64,000 bases of DNA from Algoriphagus aquimarinus. GTDB taxonomy: Bacteria > Bacteroidota > Bacteroidia > Cytophagales > Cyclobacteriaceae. The notes beneath the pieces were generated by a model, which worked only from the letters and a program-made list of their open reading frames with translations, was not told the DNA's origin and made no database searches. The position numbers and the translations under genes are program-made. Within the stretch, counting starts at the first letter, position 1. Every line of letters starts with the position of its first letter. The stretch spans positions 186,001-250,000 of the forward strand of contig NZ_FOKK01000007.1 of NCBI RefSeq assembly GCF_900112005.1, given 5' to 3'. Positions 18,225-25,935 of the stretch are shown here, in pieces.

Positions 18225-18737
18225 GAGTTAATGTTACTTGAATAGCGACGAAATGAGGACTTCTTAGCCTTTATAAATGAAATTATATTTTCGATCACGC
18301 CCCTGTTTGTTTGTACAATCATTCGTATAAAGCCATCAAATCGATTTCTTTTAATAAGGTCAATTGATACTAAAAAGGGCAGTGATTTTCTGAGACAAGA
18401 ATTTAAGTTTTTCTTAGGTGCTAAAATTATTGGTTTTTGTACTTATTCAAAGGCTTTCTCTCGGTGTTTTGCCATTATTGTGAAAGGTAGCTCTGTGCTT
18501 ATATCTTGACACGAGCTTAGTTTGATTATTTCGCGCACTAAGTGTTTGACTTTAAATGTGGATTCATTTGGAATCGAGCTAGGCATCTACCGATTATAAG
18601 TCAGTCATTGTTCTCTTTGATTTTTGATTGAGTACTACTTAAAATTCATGTAAAAACTATATTTCTTTTTTTTTGTAAAAGATTGTACAAGTGAAAATTT
18701 AAAAAAAACAGGAAGGAGAATTCCTCTGAAACCGTGA
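18225..18737. other. Long AT-rich gap upstream of the beta-helix gene
   Basis: No convincing ORF or RNA. It is AT-rich with a T-tract near 18665-18676, and presumably contains the leader and promoter of the minus-strand beta-helix gene. Nothing else recognised. Confidence 0.45.
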
Positions 18738-18887
18738 CTTTATAATTTTCTTTACTTTCAGTCACTTGCATGTCCATTAGAAAATTATCAAAAGAATCAT
18801 TACGGTTGGGATGCGTCTAAGAATTACAGCTATGAATTCATCAACCCAGAAGATTCCAGAGAAACAGCCAAGTATCAGAGAAGATAA
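18738..18887 (+). pseudogene. Possible gene remnant (~50 codons, no start)
   Basis: A frame open from 18738 to the TAA at 18885 reads with protein-like composition (ENYQKNHYGWDASKNYSYE, then FINPEDSRETAKYQRR). It lacks a start codon, and the bases after the stop continue to look coding in another frame. I do not recognise the source family. It may be the debris of a gene lost between the divergent beta-helix and lipoprotein genes, or chance. Confidence 0.25.
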
Positions 18888-19086
18888 ACATTGAAGTTCG
18901 AATATGCAGGAAGAAGCATAGAAGTCTATCTTTACATTCTCAGGTCTCGCAGCAGCAATACCTATTTAATAGACTAAATGCGTAGATCCTTATCAAAAAG
19001 GAACGAATCAGCGTTTCGGAGCATTACAAACCCAAATTCCTTGATTATATAATTTGAAACTCACTGGATTTTAATTGAACCAAACT

Positions 19087-19920
19087 ATGCGAATGAATTC
19101 TATTACGAAACTCAATGTATTAACTCTTGTTTTTTTAAGCTTTCTGCTAGCATCCTGCCAGGATAAAAATCAGAAGAATACTGAAAATCAGAATCAACCA
19201 GAATTTCAGAATAAGGGGCATGAGTTAGTTTACGAGATGGTGCAGAAAGTGGGAGATTTCAGCAGTCTGGCGGATAAAAAAAGCGTCGAATACACTTATA
19301 CCTACGTGACAGCTGATGGTGGCACCGATATTTCTCAAGAGAAGTATCTCTTTGATGGCGAGTACTCTTATGGACGATATACAACACATGAGCGAACACT
19401 GCCTCAATTCGAGGGGGACATAGAGCAGGGATATAACGGTACGGAATATTGGCTAAAGCATAATGGCGAAGTGATAACTGATGAAGAGGCGCTAACTAGA
19501 GTGAAGTTTAACCGACCAACGAATTACTACTGGTTTACTATGATGCAAAAGCTGTTGGATCCAGGAATAAATTACGAATACATTGGAGAGCGGCCAATAA
19601 ACGACAAAGAATACCACATTGTAAAAATCAGCTTTGATTCCCCTGATGACAAGCCGACAGATACCTACCAGTTGTATATTAATAAGGAAACCTCAATTGT
19701 TGACCAATTCCTATTTACTGTAGTTGACTTTGGAGTAGAAGAAACTCCCTATTTGATGCTTCTTGACTATGAGAAAATAGATGGTCTTTTGATCCCTACC
19801 AAGCGAAAGTACAAAGCCTCTACCTGGAACGCTGACCTATCTGATGAAGGATGGATCACGGTTAACTGGACAGACATCAAGTTTGACACGGGAATCACGA
19901 AGGATGATTTTGAGAAATGA
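19087..19920 (+). CDS. Lipoprotein, DUF6503-like
   Basis: 277 residues from the ATG at 19087. A TTG at 19075 is in frame but unnecessary, and the ATG at 19093 is also possible. The signal is LTLVFLSFLLASC with a good lipobox (LASC), so the protein is lipid-anchored, probably at the outer membrane. The mature protein is a beta-rich periplasmic domain (KSVEYTYTYVTADGGTDIS, EKYLFDGEYSYGRYTTHE, KIDGLLIPTKRKY) that I associate with DUF6503, of unknown function. A single-gene unit 64 bases upstream of the AraC regulator. Confidence 0.7.
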   Translation: MRMNSITKLNVLTLVFLSFLLASCQDKNQKNTENQNQPEFQNKGHELVYEMVQKVGDFSSLADKKSVEYTYTYVTADGGTDISQEKYLFDGEYSYGRYTTHERTLPQFEGDIEQGYNGTEYWLKHNGEVITDEEALTRVKFNRPTNYYWFTMMQKLLDPGINYEYIGERPINDKEYHIVKISFDSPDDKPTDTYQLYINKETSIVDQFLFTVVDFGVEETPYLMLLDYEKIDGLLIPTKRKYKASTWNADLSDEGWITVNWTDIKFDTGITKDDFEK

Positions 19921-19984
19921 CAGGCAATGATGAGTTGCTATATTGTTGATTTATAAATAGCTTCTTGCATTAAAAGATTCACCC

Positions 19985-20848
19985 TTGAACAGCATCCCCA
20001 ACATATCTTTTAAAAGTACCGAAGGAAGCACGGACATTGAATTCCTAAGCTTAGCAGAGTTGTTCTCACGCATAGAGGAAAATCCCAGTCACAACCCTCA
20101 CCTACCCCATAGAATTTCCTTTTTTGCTTTGCTGATTGTGACGGAAGGCAAGGGAGTACATCAGGTAGATTTGAAAAACTATGCTGTCCAAAAGGGCTCT
20201 GTACTCAAAATCGCTAAAGGTCAGGTGCATGCTTTCCAGAATAATTTTCAATACGATGGCTATCTGGTGGTATTTACAGAAGATTTTGTTTTAAGGTATT
20301 TCTCAACCTCTTCGATCAATTTCATTTCCCATTTGTACAATTATCATATTTCGGAGCCACTGGTAGAACACAGCCCATTCAATGACTTTTTCCTTGAGAA
20401 GGCATCAGAAGAACTCCAAAGCAAAAATAGCTATGCTCAAAAAGAAATAATTGCCAAAATACTGGAGATCTATTTATTGAAACTAGAGCGTCACGCACAG
20501 CAAGATCTTCCAGAAAAAGGGAACAAAAAACACCAAGCACTTTTCACCCAATTCAAAGACCTGGTAGAGAGAAACTACACTCAAACTCGAAATGTGCTTG
20601 ACTATGCAAAAATGCTCAGTATCTCATCTAAGCATCTCAACCTGATCCTGCGGGAAATCACTGTAAATACCGCCAAGCACTTTATTGATCAGTATGTGAT
20701 ACTCGAAATCAAACGAAACATATTTAACAGCGGGATTAGTCTGAAGGAAGTTGCCTTCCAAACTGGCTTCGATGAAGTGACTAATTTCACCAAGTTTTTC
20801 AAAAGACAGACCGGGCTTTCACCCAAGGAATATAAGGCCTCTCTTTGA
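19985..20848 (+). CDS. AraC-family transcriptional regulator
   Basis: 287 residues. The N-terminal ~160 residues form a cupin-like sensing domain (SFFALLIVTEGKGVHQVDL, ILKIAKGQVHAFQ). The C-terminal ~100 residues hold the double helix-turn-helix, ending LKEVAFQTGFDEVTNFTKFFKR and TGLSPKEYKASL. The start is a TTG at 19985, because no in-frame ATG precedes the conserved region. It lies directly upstream of the redox gene set on the same strand and is its probable regulator. The inducer is unknown. Confidence 0.87.
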   Translation: MNSIPNISFKSTEGSTDIEFLSLAELFSRIEENPSHNPHLPHRISFFALLIVTEGKGVHQVDLKNYAVQKGSVLKIAKGQVHAFQNNFQYDGYLVVFTEDFVLRYFSTSSINFISHLYNYHISEPLVEHSPFNDFFLEKASEELQSKNSYAQKEIIAKILEIYLLKLERHAQQDLPEKGNKKHQALFTQFKDLVERNYTQTRNVLDYAKMLSISSKHLNLILREITVNTAKHFIDQYVILEIKRNIFNSGISLKEVAFQTGFDEVTNFTKFFKRQTGLSPKEYKASL

Positions 20849-20935
20849 GAACATGGTTTCATATTTACCATTCTTAACAAGTGATTCACCTTTACTTTAG
20901 GAATCATTAAAGTGAACTTTGCTCAAAAATAAATC

Positions 20936-21136
20936 ATGAGCACAGTAGCTATATGCCCCACCTGCGGGAGCCATTCCAGAATTAAAGAAGTTGAAGGAAA
21001 AGTCAGGTACCAGGCAGTTCAAGACGAGGAAACTTTCAAAAAAATCTCTCAGTTGAAAAAGGCCATGGAAAAATTTAAAGCCAAAGCTGAGCAACTGGAG
21101 GAAGAGCTGGAAGAAATAAAAAACCGAGCAGTCTAA
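20936..21136 (+). CDS. Small protein: CxxC plus coiled coil
   Basis: 66 residues: an N-terminal ICPTCGSHSRI with a single CxxC, then a charged coiled coil (FKKISQLKKAMEKFKAKAE, LEEELEEIKN). One CxxC is half a zinc ribbon, so a dimeric metal site is possible. Its stop is directly followed by the ATG of the membrane haem-protein gene, so the two are co-translated. The role is unknown. Confidence 0.65.
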   Translation: MSTVAICPTCGSHSRIKEVEGKVRYQAVQDEETFKKISQLKKAMEKFKAKAEQLEEELEEIKNRAV

Positions 21137-21751
21137 ATGAGTTTCATCAAAAGAAATTACGGCTGGATGATCGTCGCTCTTCTGGCTCTTTTACCCATGA
21201 TTGTTTTGGCTATCTTGATCACAGTTGACCTGAATCATGGGCTCTCAATCACATTGGCTGATGGCGAAGAGGAAGGTAGGACAAGTTTGGAAATGTTATA
21301 TCACGTTTCTGGCGAGTTCGCAATCAGATGGATGACTGCAGTACTCACCTGCACTCCCGTGTTTATCCTCTTTGGTGTGCACAGTCTATTTGTAAGACAA
21401 GCCTTGGGTATCGCCTCCGCTATGTGGAGCATACTTCACTTTGTTATTTTCATTTGGGCAGAAGGATTTGTAGAGACCTTTTCACAATTCAACTACATCG
21501 CTGGATTCGTAGCGGTACTACTTCTGATTCCACTACTTTTTACTTCCAATAGAAAATCAATGAAGAAGTTGAAGGATAAGTGGAAAAAACTACAGAGTTT
21601 GGCCTATGTTGCCATCTTATTGAGTCTTCTGCACGTTGCTATTTTAGACAAAACCTGGGCTATTTACGCCCTGATAGTTGGCATTGGCTTTATCATTCGA
21701 ATACCATCCGTGAAAGAGAAAATCATTGCGCTGAGAACAAAAAAATCATAA
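21137..21751 (+). CDS. MsrQ/YedZ-like membrane haem protein
   Basis: 204 residues with six hydrophobic segments. The pattern fits the ferric-reductase-like transmembrane domain of MsrQ: YHVSGEFAIRWMTAVLTCTPVF, RQALGIASAMWSILHFVIF, then KWKKLQSLAYVAILLSLLHVA. Candidate haem ligands are the His of LYHVSG, SILHF and SLLHVA. The His usually present in the W+RLH+L segment is Gln here. MsrQ passes electrons from quinol or flavin reductase to periplasmic MsrP, but no msrP is present in the window. A SIP-type flavoprotein two genes on could be the electron donor. Confidence 0.7.
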   Translation: MSFIKRNYGWMIVALLALLPMIVLAILITVDLNHGLSITLADGEEEGRTSLEMLYHVSGEFAIRWMTAVLTCTPVFILFGVHSLFVRQALGIASAMWSILHFVIFIWAEGFVETFSQFNYIAGFVAVLLLIPLLFTSNRKSMKKLKDKWKKLQSLAYVAILLSLLHVAILDKTWAIYALIVGIGFIIRIPSVKEKIIALRTKKS

Positions 21752-21763
21752 CTCATTACTATT

Positions 21764-22624
21764 ATGAAAATTGCAGTAACATCGGCAAGCGGTCAGTTAG
21801 GCGCTGCTATCGTAAAAGCTCTAATCCAGGAAATTGGGGAAGACAAGGTAATAGCCATCGCACGGACTCCTGAGAAAGCAAAACACCTGGGCGTGGAAGT
21901 TAGAAAAGGCGATTACAATAGCCCTGAGGATCTTGAAATCGCCCTAAATGGTGTGGACAAAGTCTTGCTTGTATCGGGAATGGACGAACCTCAAAAGAGA
22001 ATCCAACAACACAGAAATGTGATCGAAGCAGCGAAACAAAATGGCGTTGCTAAAATAGTATATACCAGCATCGTAGGAGACGAAATCAATACGGCATTTA
22101 GTCCCATAGTGCAGAGCAATCGACAAACAGAAGAAGATGTGCGTGCATCGGGATTGCAATGGGTCATTGGCAGAAACGGCATATACATAGAACCAGATTT
22201 GGAGTACATCGACAGCTATGTGAAAGAGGGAGAAATAAGGAATTGTGCAGGAGAAGGAAAGTGCAGCTATACCAGCAGAGAAGAGTTAGGTTTCGCCTAT
22301 GCACAGATGCTTTTGGACGATACGCACAACGGAAATACCTACAACCTGGTAGGAGAAGCCATCGCACAAAAAGAATTGGCAGCCTACATCAACCAGGTTT
22401 ATAAGACGAATTTGAAATACACCGCCGTTTCTACGGAAGAATACAAAAAAGAACGTCAAGCAGCTTTAGGGGATTTTATGGGGACGATCATTGCCGGCAT
22501 TTATGAAGGTATTAACAATGGAGTGAACGATGTGCCTTCTGATTTTCAAAAAGCAGCAGGAAGACTGCATAAATCGCCCTTAGCGATGATAGAAGCGTAT
22601 CATCAAAATCACCCTACCTCCTAA
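21764..22624 (+). CDS. NmrA-type NAD(P)H-binding reductase, QorB-like
   Basis: 286 residues with the atypical-SDR start MKIAVTSASGQLGAAIVKAL (GxxGxxG-like) and IVYTSIVGDEINTAFSP, closely patterned on quinone oxidoreductase 2 (QorB/YtfG). The expected activity is NADPH-dependent quinone reduction or redox sensing in the cytoplasm. It lies 12 bases after the MsrQ-like gene and 11 bases before the SIP-type gene, so it is part of one operon dedicated to a redox process. Confidence 0.8.
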   Translation: MKIAVTSASGQLGAAIVKALIQEIGEDKVIAIARTPEKAKHLGVEVRKGDYNSPEDLEIALNGVDKVLLVSGMDEPQKRIQQHRNVIEAAKQNGVAKIVYTSIVGDEINTAFSPIVQSNRQTEEDVRASGLQWVIGRNGIYIEPDLEYIDSYVKEGEIRNCAGEGKCSYTSREELGFAYAQMLLDDTHNGNTYNLVGEAIAQKELAAYINQVYKTNLKYTAVSTEEYKKERQAALGDFMGTIIAGIYEGINNGVNDVPSDFQKAAGRLHKSPLAMIEAYHQNHPTS

Positions 22625-22635
22625 GCTAATCTTTA

Positions 22636-23364
22636 ATGAGTTTCATAGAAAACATCCTTAAAGCAGTAGTCTTGGATGAGGCGATCATCACAGAGAAAGC
22701 GGCACTTTCTACAACAGCTTTTAGAATTCGCCTGAAAAGTGACAGCATCCGCAAAGCCAATTTTATTCCCGGCTCCTTCTTACGAATGGGAATTGGTATA
22801 GGCAATGAGCAGGTGTCTATGAAAGACAAGATCAGAAGCTACAGTGTGTGGGACATCAACAAAGCTGAAGGCTTTCTAGATGTAGCCATAGCCACGCACA
22901 GTTCCGGGATCGGCACGCAATGGGTGAAAGATTGTCAAGTAGGCGATGCCATTTACTTCAAGTGGAAAAAAGGCAATTTCCTCGCAGATGAAACTGCGGA
23001 TAGCTATTTGCTGCTGGGAGACCTGTCAGCACTCTCGCATCTGTATATGATCAACCGAACTATCGGAAAAGACAAACAGGTAGCCAGTATCGTTTACAGC
23101 CCTGTGAAATCTGAGCAATTCCCAGATATTGACGGAAGCACTCCTCTTGATTTCTATGAACTGCCGGAAAACCCAAGCCAGGAGATCATTGCCAAGCTAA
23201 GAGAAATCGCTCCTACGCTAAAAGGAAAAAAGATGGCCTATATTGCTGGGGACAGTAGAGTATGTGTTGCTGTAAATCATTTTTTCAGAAAAGAGCTGAA
23301 ATGGGAAACCAAGCAAATCAAAACAAAACCTTTCTGGAACCCGGAAAAGAAGGGATTGGAGTAG
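22636..23364 (+). CDS. Siderophore-interacting-protein-type flavin reductase
   Basis: 242 residues. The FAD-binding motif RSYSVW lies near residue 69, in IRSYSVWDINKAEGFLDVA, and GIGTQWVKDCQVGDAIYF follows. The NAD(P)H-domain strand is DSYLLLGDLSALSHLYMI, and the C-terminus (KPFWNPEKKGLE) matches the SIP family's W-x-P-x-x-x-G tail. The family reduces ferric siderophores with NAD(P)H. Here, with no siderophore genes but a membrane haem protein in the same operon, it may feed electrons to that protein. Last gene of the AraC-linked operon. Confidence 0.82.
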   Translation: MSFIENILKAVVLDEAIITEKAALSTTAFRIRLKSDSIRKANFIPGSFLRMGIGIGNEQVSMKDKIRSYSVWDINKAEGFLDVAIATHSSGIGTQWVKDCQVGDAIYFKWKKGNFLADETADSYLLLGDLSALSHLYMINRTIGKDKQVASIVYSPVKSEQFPDIDGSTPLDFYELPENPSQEIIAKLREIAPTLKGKKMAYIAGDSRVCVAVNHFFRKELKWETKQIKTKPFWNPEKKGLE

Positions 23365-23419
23365 TTCTTTACTTTTGGGTTGGCAGCAAATTTATTCTAC
23401 TACCCTATAGATGCTCTTG

Positions 23420-23510
23420 ACGAAATTCTTAATTTAGGATCGGCAAAGACCTGTGAACAATCGAGATATAGACGCAATAGGGTTGTATATACAGGTGTTG
23501 GCGGTAATGC
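23420..23510 (+). repeat. Dispersed ~100-bp repeat, copy C, ending in a cassette start
   Basis: CGAAATTCTTAATTT start and GATATAGACGCAA core as in copies A and B, then TATATACAGGT and GTTGGCGGTAATGC (23497-23510). The last string is complementary to GCACATACCGCCAA at 24398-24411 after the next gene, the pattern of integron cassette boundaries. Confidence 0.6.
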
Positions 23511-23511
23511 A

Positions 23512-24393
23512 ATGACCAAAACAATTAAACATATATTAATTTGTCTTCTCACATTTTGGACAACAGAAATTTTGGCGAGTCCACAGATGCCAGACTATGT
23601 GGTTTTTGGAAAAGACACAATAGCCACTTACAACCTGATTCTTGAACAATATTTGCAACGACAAGACTCAGCAGAAACAGAACAACTTTTTGGACTCATG
23701 TTTCGAGAAGGGGCATCTTTTAATTGCTGGCGGGGTTATCAGGCAATATACCAGATTGAGAATAACAGTTTGTTCTTGATTGACATAATCAATTGTGGCG
23801 AACTAAGAAATGGAAAAATAGACAAAAGCCAATCCAATGAAAAAATGAAATCCATTTTTGGTGAAAAGTTGAAAAATGGAAAAGTGTTTATTGATTGGTT
23901 TAACGGATACATCAATTTCCCATTGAACGATGAAGTCATAAGGTGGGACGGAATTTTCTACACAATATTTGAAAGAGAAAAAGTTTTAACTATTAAAAAT
24001 GGACTTGTTGAAAGAGAAGAAGATTTTGACAATTATATCGATGACCCGAAAAGAATCGATAGACGTGATAAGAGTCAAATATCCGACTTGCTATTTAAGA
24101 AGCTGAAAAAGGCAAAATGGAAAAATCCTAATGAATTCGACTGTTCTGAAACATATTTTGTGACAATTGACGAAAATGGAATTGTTTCAAAGGTCAGAAT
24201 GGCCCTATCTGACGAACAGATTGATGAATATTACGACCCAGACGAATTCAACTTTTGCATTGACAAAATGACGACAGCTTTAAAAGATTTGAAATTCGAC
24301 ATTATCTTGGATAAGGGAAAGCCCATATCCGAGGACATCTATATTGAAATTTGGATTGAGGACAACGGGAAAATTGAGAATTGGACAAATTAA
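23512..24393 (+). CDS. Hypothetical exported protein in a cassette-like unit
   Basis: 293 residues from the ATG at 23512. The longer frame from 23380 translates the repeat and is rejected. It has a signal peptide (HILICLLTFWTTEILASP). The mature protein is acidic with no recognised domain; C-terminal elements such as ISDLLFKKLKKAKWKNP and FVTIDENGIVSKVRM recall the TonB-C/energy-transducer-like fold of some Bacteroidota proteins, but weakly. The gene is tightly framed by GTTGGCGGTAATGC and its near-complement, so it looks like a mobile cassette. A group II intron remnant abuts the downstream boundary. Confidence 0.7.
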   Translation: MTKTIKHILICLLTFWTTEILASPQMPDYVVFGKDTIATYNLILEQYLQRQDSAETEQLFGLMFREGASFNCWRGYQAIYQIENNSLFLIDIINCGELRNGKIDKSQSNEKMKSIFGEKLKNGKVFIDWFNGYINFPLNDEVIRWDGIFYTIFEREKVLTIKNGLVEREEDFDNYIDDPKRIDRRDKSQISDLLFKKLKKAKWKNPNEFDCSETYFVTIDENGIVSKVRMALSDEQIDEYYDPDEFNFCIDKMTTALKDLKFDIILDKGKPISEDIYIEIWIEDNGKIENWTN

Positions 24394-24397
24394 AAAA

Positions 24398-24411
24398 GCA
24401 CATACCGCCAA
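24398..24411 (+). other. attC R''-like box, interrupted by intron remnant
   Basis: GCACATACCGCCAA, near-complement of the cassette start at 23497-23510. It breaks off at AA where an attC R'' box would continue with C. The group II intron 3' end starts at the next base. Confidence 0.55.
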
Positions 24412-24496
24412 TCGAGTAGACGGCCTCGCCAGTTGTAACTGACGAGGTGCGCCTCTCACACCACCGTACGTACGGGTCTCGTATACGGCGGTTCAT
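24412..24496 (-). mobile_element. 3' end of a group II intron (truncated)
   Basis: The minus strand reads domain V starting GAACCGCCGTATACGAGA and pairing back with TACGTACGGTGGT. It continues GTGAGAGG, then a domain VI hairpin (CACCTCGTCAG / CTGGCGAGG) and the end CGTCTACTCGA. Only about 85 bases remain; domains I-IV and the reverse transcriptase are missing. The minus-strand translation at 24302-24496 is only an artefact of this RNA sequence. Confidence 0.75.
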
Positions 24497-24526
24497 TGAA
24501 TCTGAGGTTTTGATTTAGAGTAATAG

Positions 24527-24579
24527 TCCAAACTCTGTTTCGTGTCCTTCGCGTCACCCTCATCGGACTCTGCGGTTAA
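24527..24579. repeat. Dispersed CAGAG-type repeat, copy 1
   Basis: On the minus strand it reads TTTAACCGCAGAGTCC, then CGCGAAGGACACGAA. Related copies are at 27228-27270 and 61291-61331. Confidence 0.5.
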
Positions 24580-24585
24580 ATAAAA

Positions 24586-24625
24586 AATGCCTCCATCAAG
24601 CTCATCGCTTTTTGGGGGCATTTTG
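24586..24625. terminator. Bidirectional terminator-like hairpin, copy 1
   Basis: AATGCCTCCA, 17-base loop, TGGGGGCATT plus a T-run. Together with the preceding repeat it is nearly the same as 27228-27315, so the two sites look duplicated. Confidence 0.75.
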
Positions 24626-24664
24626 AATTTTAGTTAGTTTACAATTATTTACAATATTCATTAG

Positions 24665-25009
24665 ATGAACGATAGACCAAACATTCTGGTAGTTTGTGGA
24701 AGGAACAAACGAAGAAGCAGAACCGCTGAATATATCTTTAAGAACGATCAACGGTTCAATATTCGATCTGTTGGACTAAGCCCTAAAAGTGAACGTCAAA
24801 TCAAAGAACGTGATATCGAATGGTCGGATTTGATATTTGTGATGGAAGATGGACAAGGCAACCGGATTTCCGGAGCATTTCGACACTTAGAAATTCCTGA
24901 AATTGAAGTTCTCCAAATTGAGGACGAGTACGAATATCTGGATGAAGAATTAATAGAAATGCTGACTGACCGGATTAACTCTACGCTGGGTGTGATTTAT
25001 AATATCTAG
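24665..25009 (+). CDS. Small CX5R protein phosphatase-like protein
   Basis: 114 residues. NILVVCGRNKRRSRTAEYIF carries the low-molecular-weight tyrosine phosphatase P-loop (C11, R17, S18). WSDLIFVMED holds the usual DxxF/V segment, though the general-acid loop is not obvious. These short CGRNKRRS proteins form a distinct group whose substrates are unknown and which often travels on mobile DNA. It is a single gene in the accessory stretch, directly after the duplicated terminator. Confidence 0.75.
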   Translation: MNDRPNILVVCGRNKRRSRTAEYIFKNDQRFNIRSVGLSPKSERQIKERDIEWSDLIFVMEDGQGNRISGAFRHLEIPEIEVLQIEDEYEYLDEELIEMLTDRINSTLGVIYNI

Positions 25010-25072
25010 GAACAAAGCGGCTAATCAAAAAAACGGCTTTTAATCATAAGTCCACTGCTTACCCCTCCAGCT

Positions 25073-25096
25073 CTTCAGAGATTTGTAATCTCGAAG
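25073..25096. repeat. REP-like hairpin, copy 2
   Basis: CTTC-a-GAGAT, loop TTGTA, ATCTC-g-AAG. Same stem and loop style as 9246-9266. Confidence 0.5.
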
Positions 25097-25187
25097 CTTA
25101 TCCGTTGGAATACTAATCCTAACTCAGTAAAACCTCTCTAGTAAACATTTGCATAATTGGTGTATATTTACACCAAACTAATCAATT

Positions 25188-25424
25188 ATGGGAAGACAGA
25201 GCATTTCATTAACCGATCCAAATGACAATTGGCTACAAGAAAGGGTTGCTGCTAAGGAATATGCTAGTAAAAGTGAGTTGGTAAATGACCTGATTCGACA
25301 AGAACGAAAACGGCAGGAAAGTATAGCCTTGCTTCGACTAGAATTGATAAAAGGTGAAGAAAGTGGCTACTCCAAGAAAACTAAGGATGAGATTTTAGCC
25401 TTAGCAAAAAACGGCCTAAAATGA
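25188..25424 (+). CDS. ParD-like antitoxin
   Basis: 78 residues with a ribbon-helix-helix N-terminus (GRQSISLTDPNDNWLQERV, AAKEYASKSELVNDLIRQE) and a charged C-terminal tail for toxin binding, as in ParD/CC2985-family antitoxins. It overlaps the toxin gene by ATGA, antitoxin first, the normal order. It should neutralise the ParE-like protein and autorepress the promoter. Confidence 0.88.
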   Translation: MGRQSISLTDPNDNWLQERVAAKEYASKSELVNDLIRQERKRQESIALLRLELIKGEESGYSKKTKDEILALAKNGLK

Positions 25425-25696
25425 CTTACCTGCTCAGTCAAGAAGCAGAAGACGATATTGTTCGAATATACAGATTCGGCTTTATGAACTTTGGGGAAGT
25501 GCAGGCTGATAAATATTTCGAGGCACTTTTCAACTGTTTTGAAAGAATTGGTGAAAACCCTTACCAATTCCCGCAAGCATCAAATATTCGACAATCTTAT
25601 CATTATTGTGTTTGTGGATCCGATACAATCTATTTCAAACTAACTACTGATGAATTACCAGAAATAATTCGAATAATAGGAAGACAAGAATTCTAG
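25421..25696 (+). CDS. ParE/RelE-superfamily toxin
   Basis: 91 residues. It opens MTYLLSQEAEDDIVRIYRF and contains YFEALFNCFERIGENPYQFP, then YHYCVCGSDTIYFKL and EIIRIIGRQEF, the full ParE toxin pattern. It probably poisons gyrase, as studied ParE proteins do, though RelE-like RNase activity cannot be excluded. Translationally coupled to the ParD-like antitoxin. Confidence 0.88.
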   Translation: MTYLLSQEAEDDIVRIYRFGFMNFGEVQADKYFEALFNCFERIGENPYQFPQASNIRQSYHYCVCGSDTIYFKLTTDELPEIIRIIGRQEF

Positions 25697-25814
25697 AATA
25701 ACCATAACATAATAGAAATCAGAAAAGTGAATACATCCAACTATTTAAACGCACCAGCCCCTGCCTTTTAGCAAGAGCAATTTTTGGATTAGAGACTAGC
25801 GAAAGTATAATTAG

Positions 25815-25837
25815 CTCTTCTGGATTTGCAATCTCCA
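25815..25837. repeat. Degenerate REP-like hairpin, copy 3
   Basis: CTTCTGGATTTGCAATCTCC, a broken version of the hairpins at 9246 and 25073. Confidence 0.35.
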
Positions 25838-25868
25838 ATCTAAGAAACTATCGAAAACATGAAATATT

Positions 25869-25914
25869 TCGATCGTAACCGAAAATTAACATGTAAATTT
25901 TCGGTTACGATCGA
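25869..25914. promoter_or_regulatory. Perfect 19-bp inverted repeat upstream of the DUF4143 ATPase
   Basis: TCGATCGTAACCGAAAATT (25869-25887), 8-base loop, then the exact complement at 25896-25914. It ends 21 bases before the GTG start and has no T-run suited to termination. It is either an operator or a 5' leader hairpin. Confidence 0.55.
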
Positions 25915-25935
25915 GAATTTACATATTTTTAACTC

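Noticed and set aside
19075..19098. TTG start at 19075 for the lipoprotein
   Set aside because: ATG codons at 19087 and 19093 lie between it and the signal peptide and give a normal lipoprotein n-region.
24302..24496. Minus-strand ORF resembling the end of a reverse-transcriptase protein
   Set aside because: The reading covers group II intron domains V-VI, which are structural RNA; the same pseudo-peptide appears wherever such introns end.
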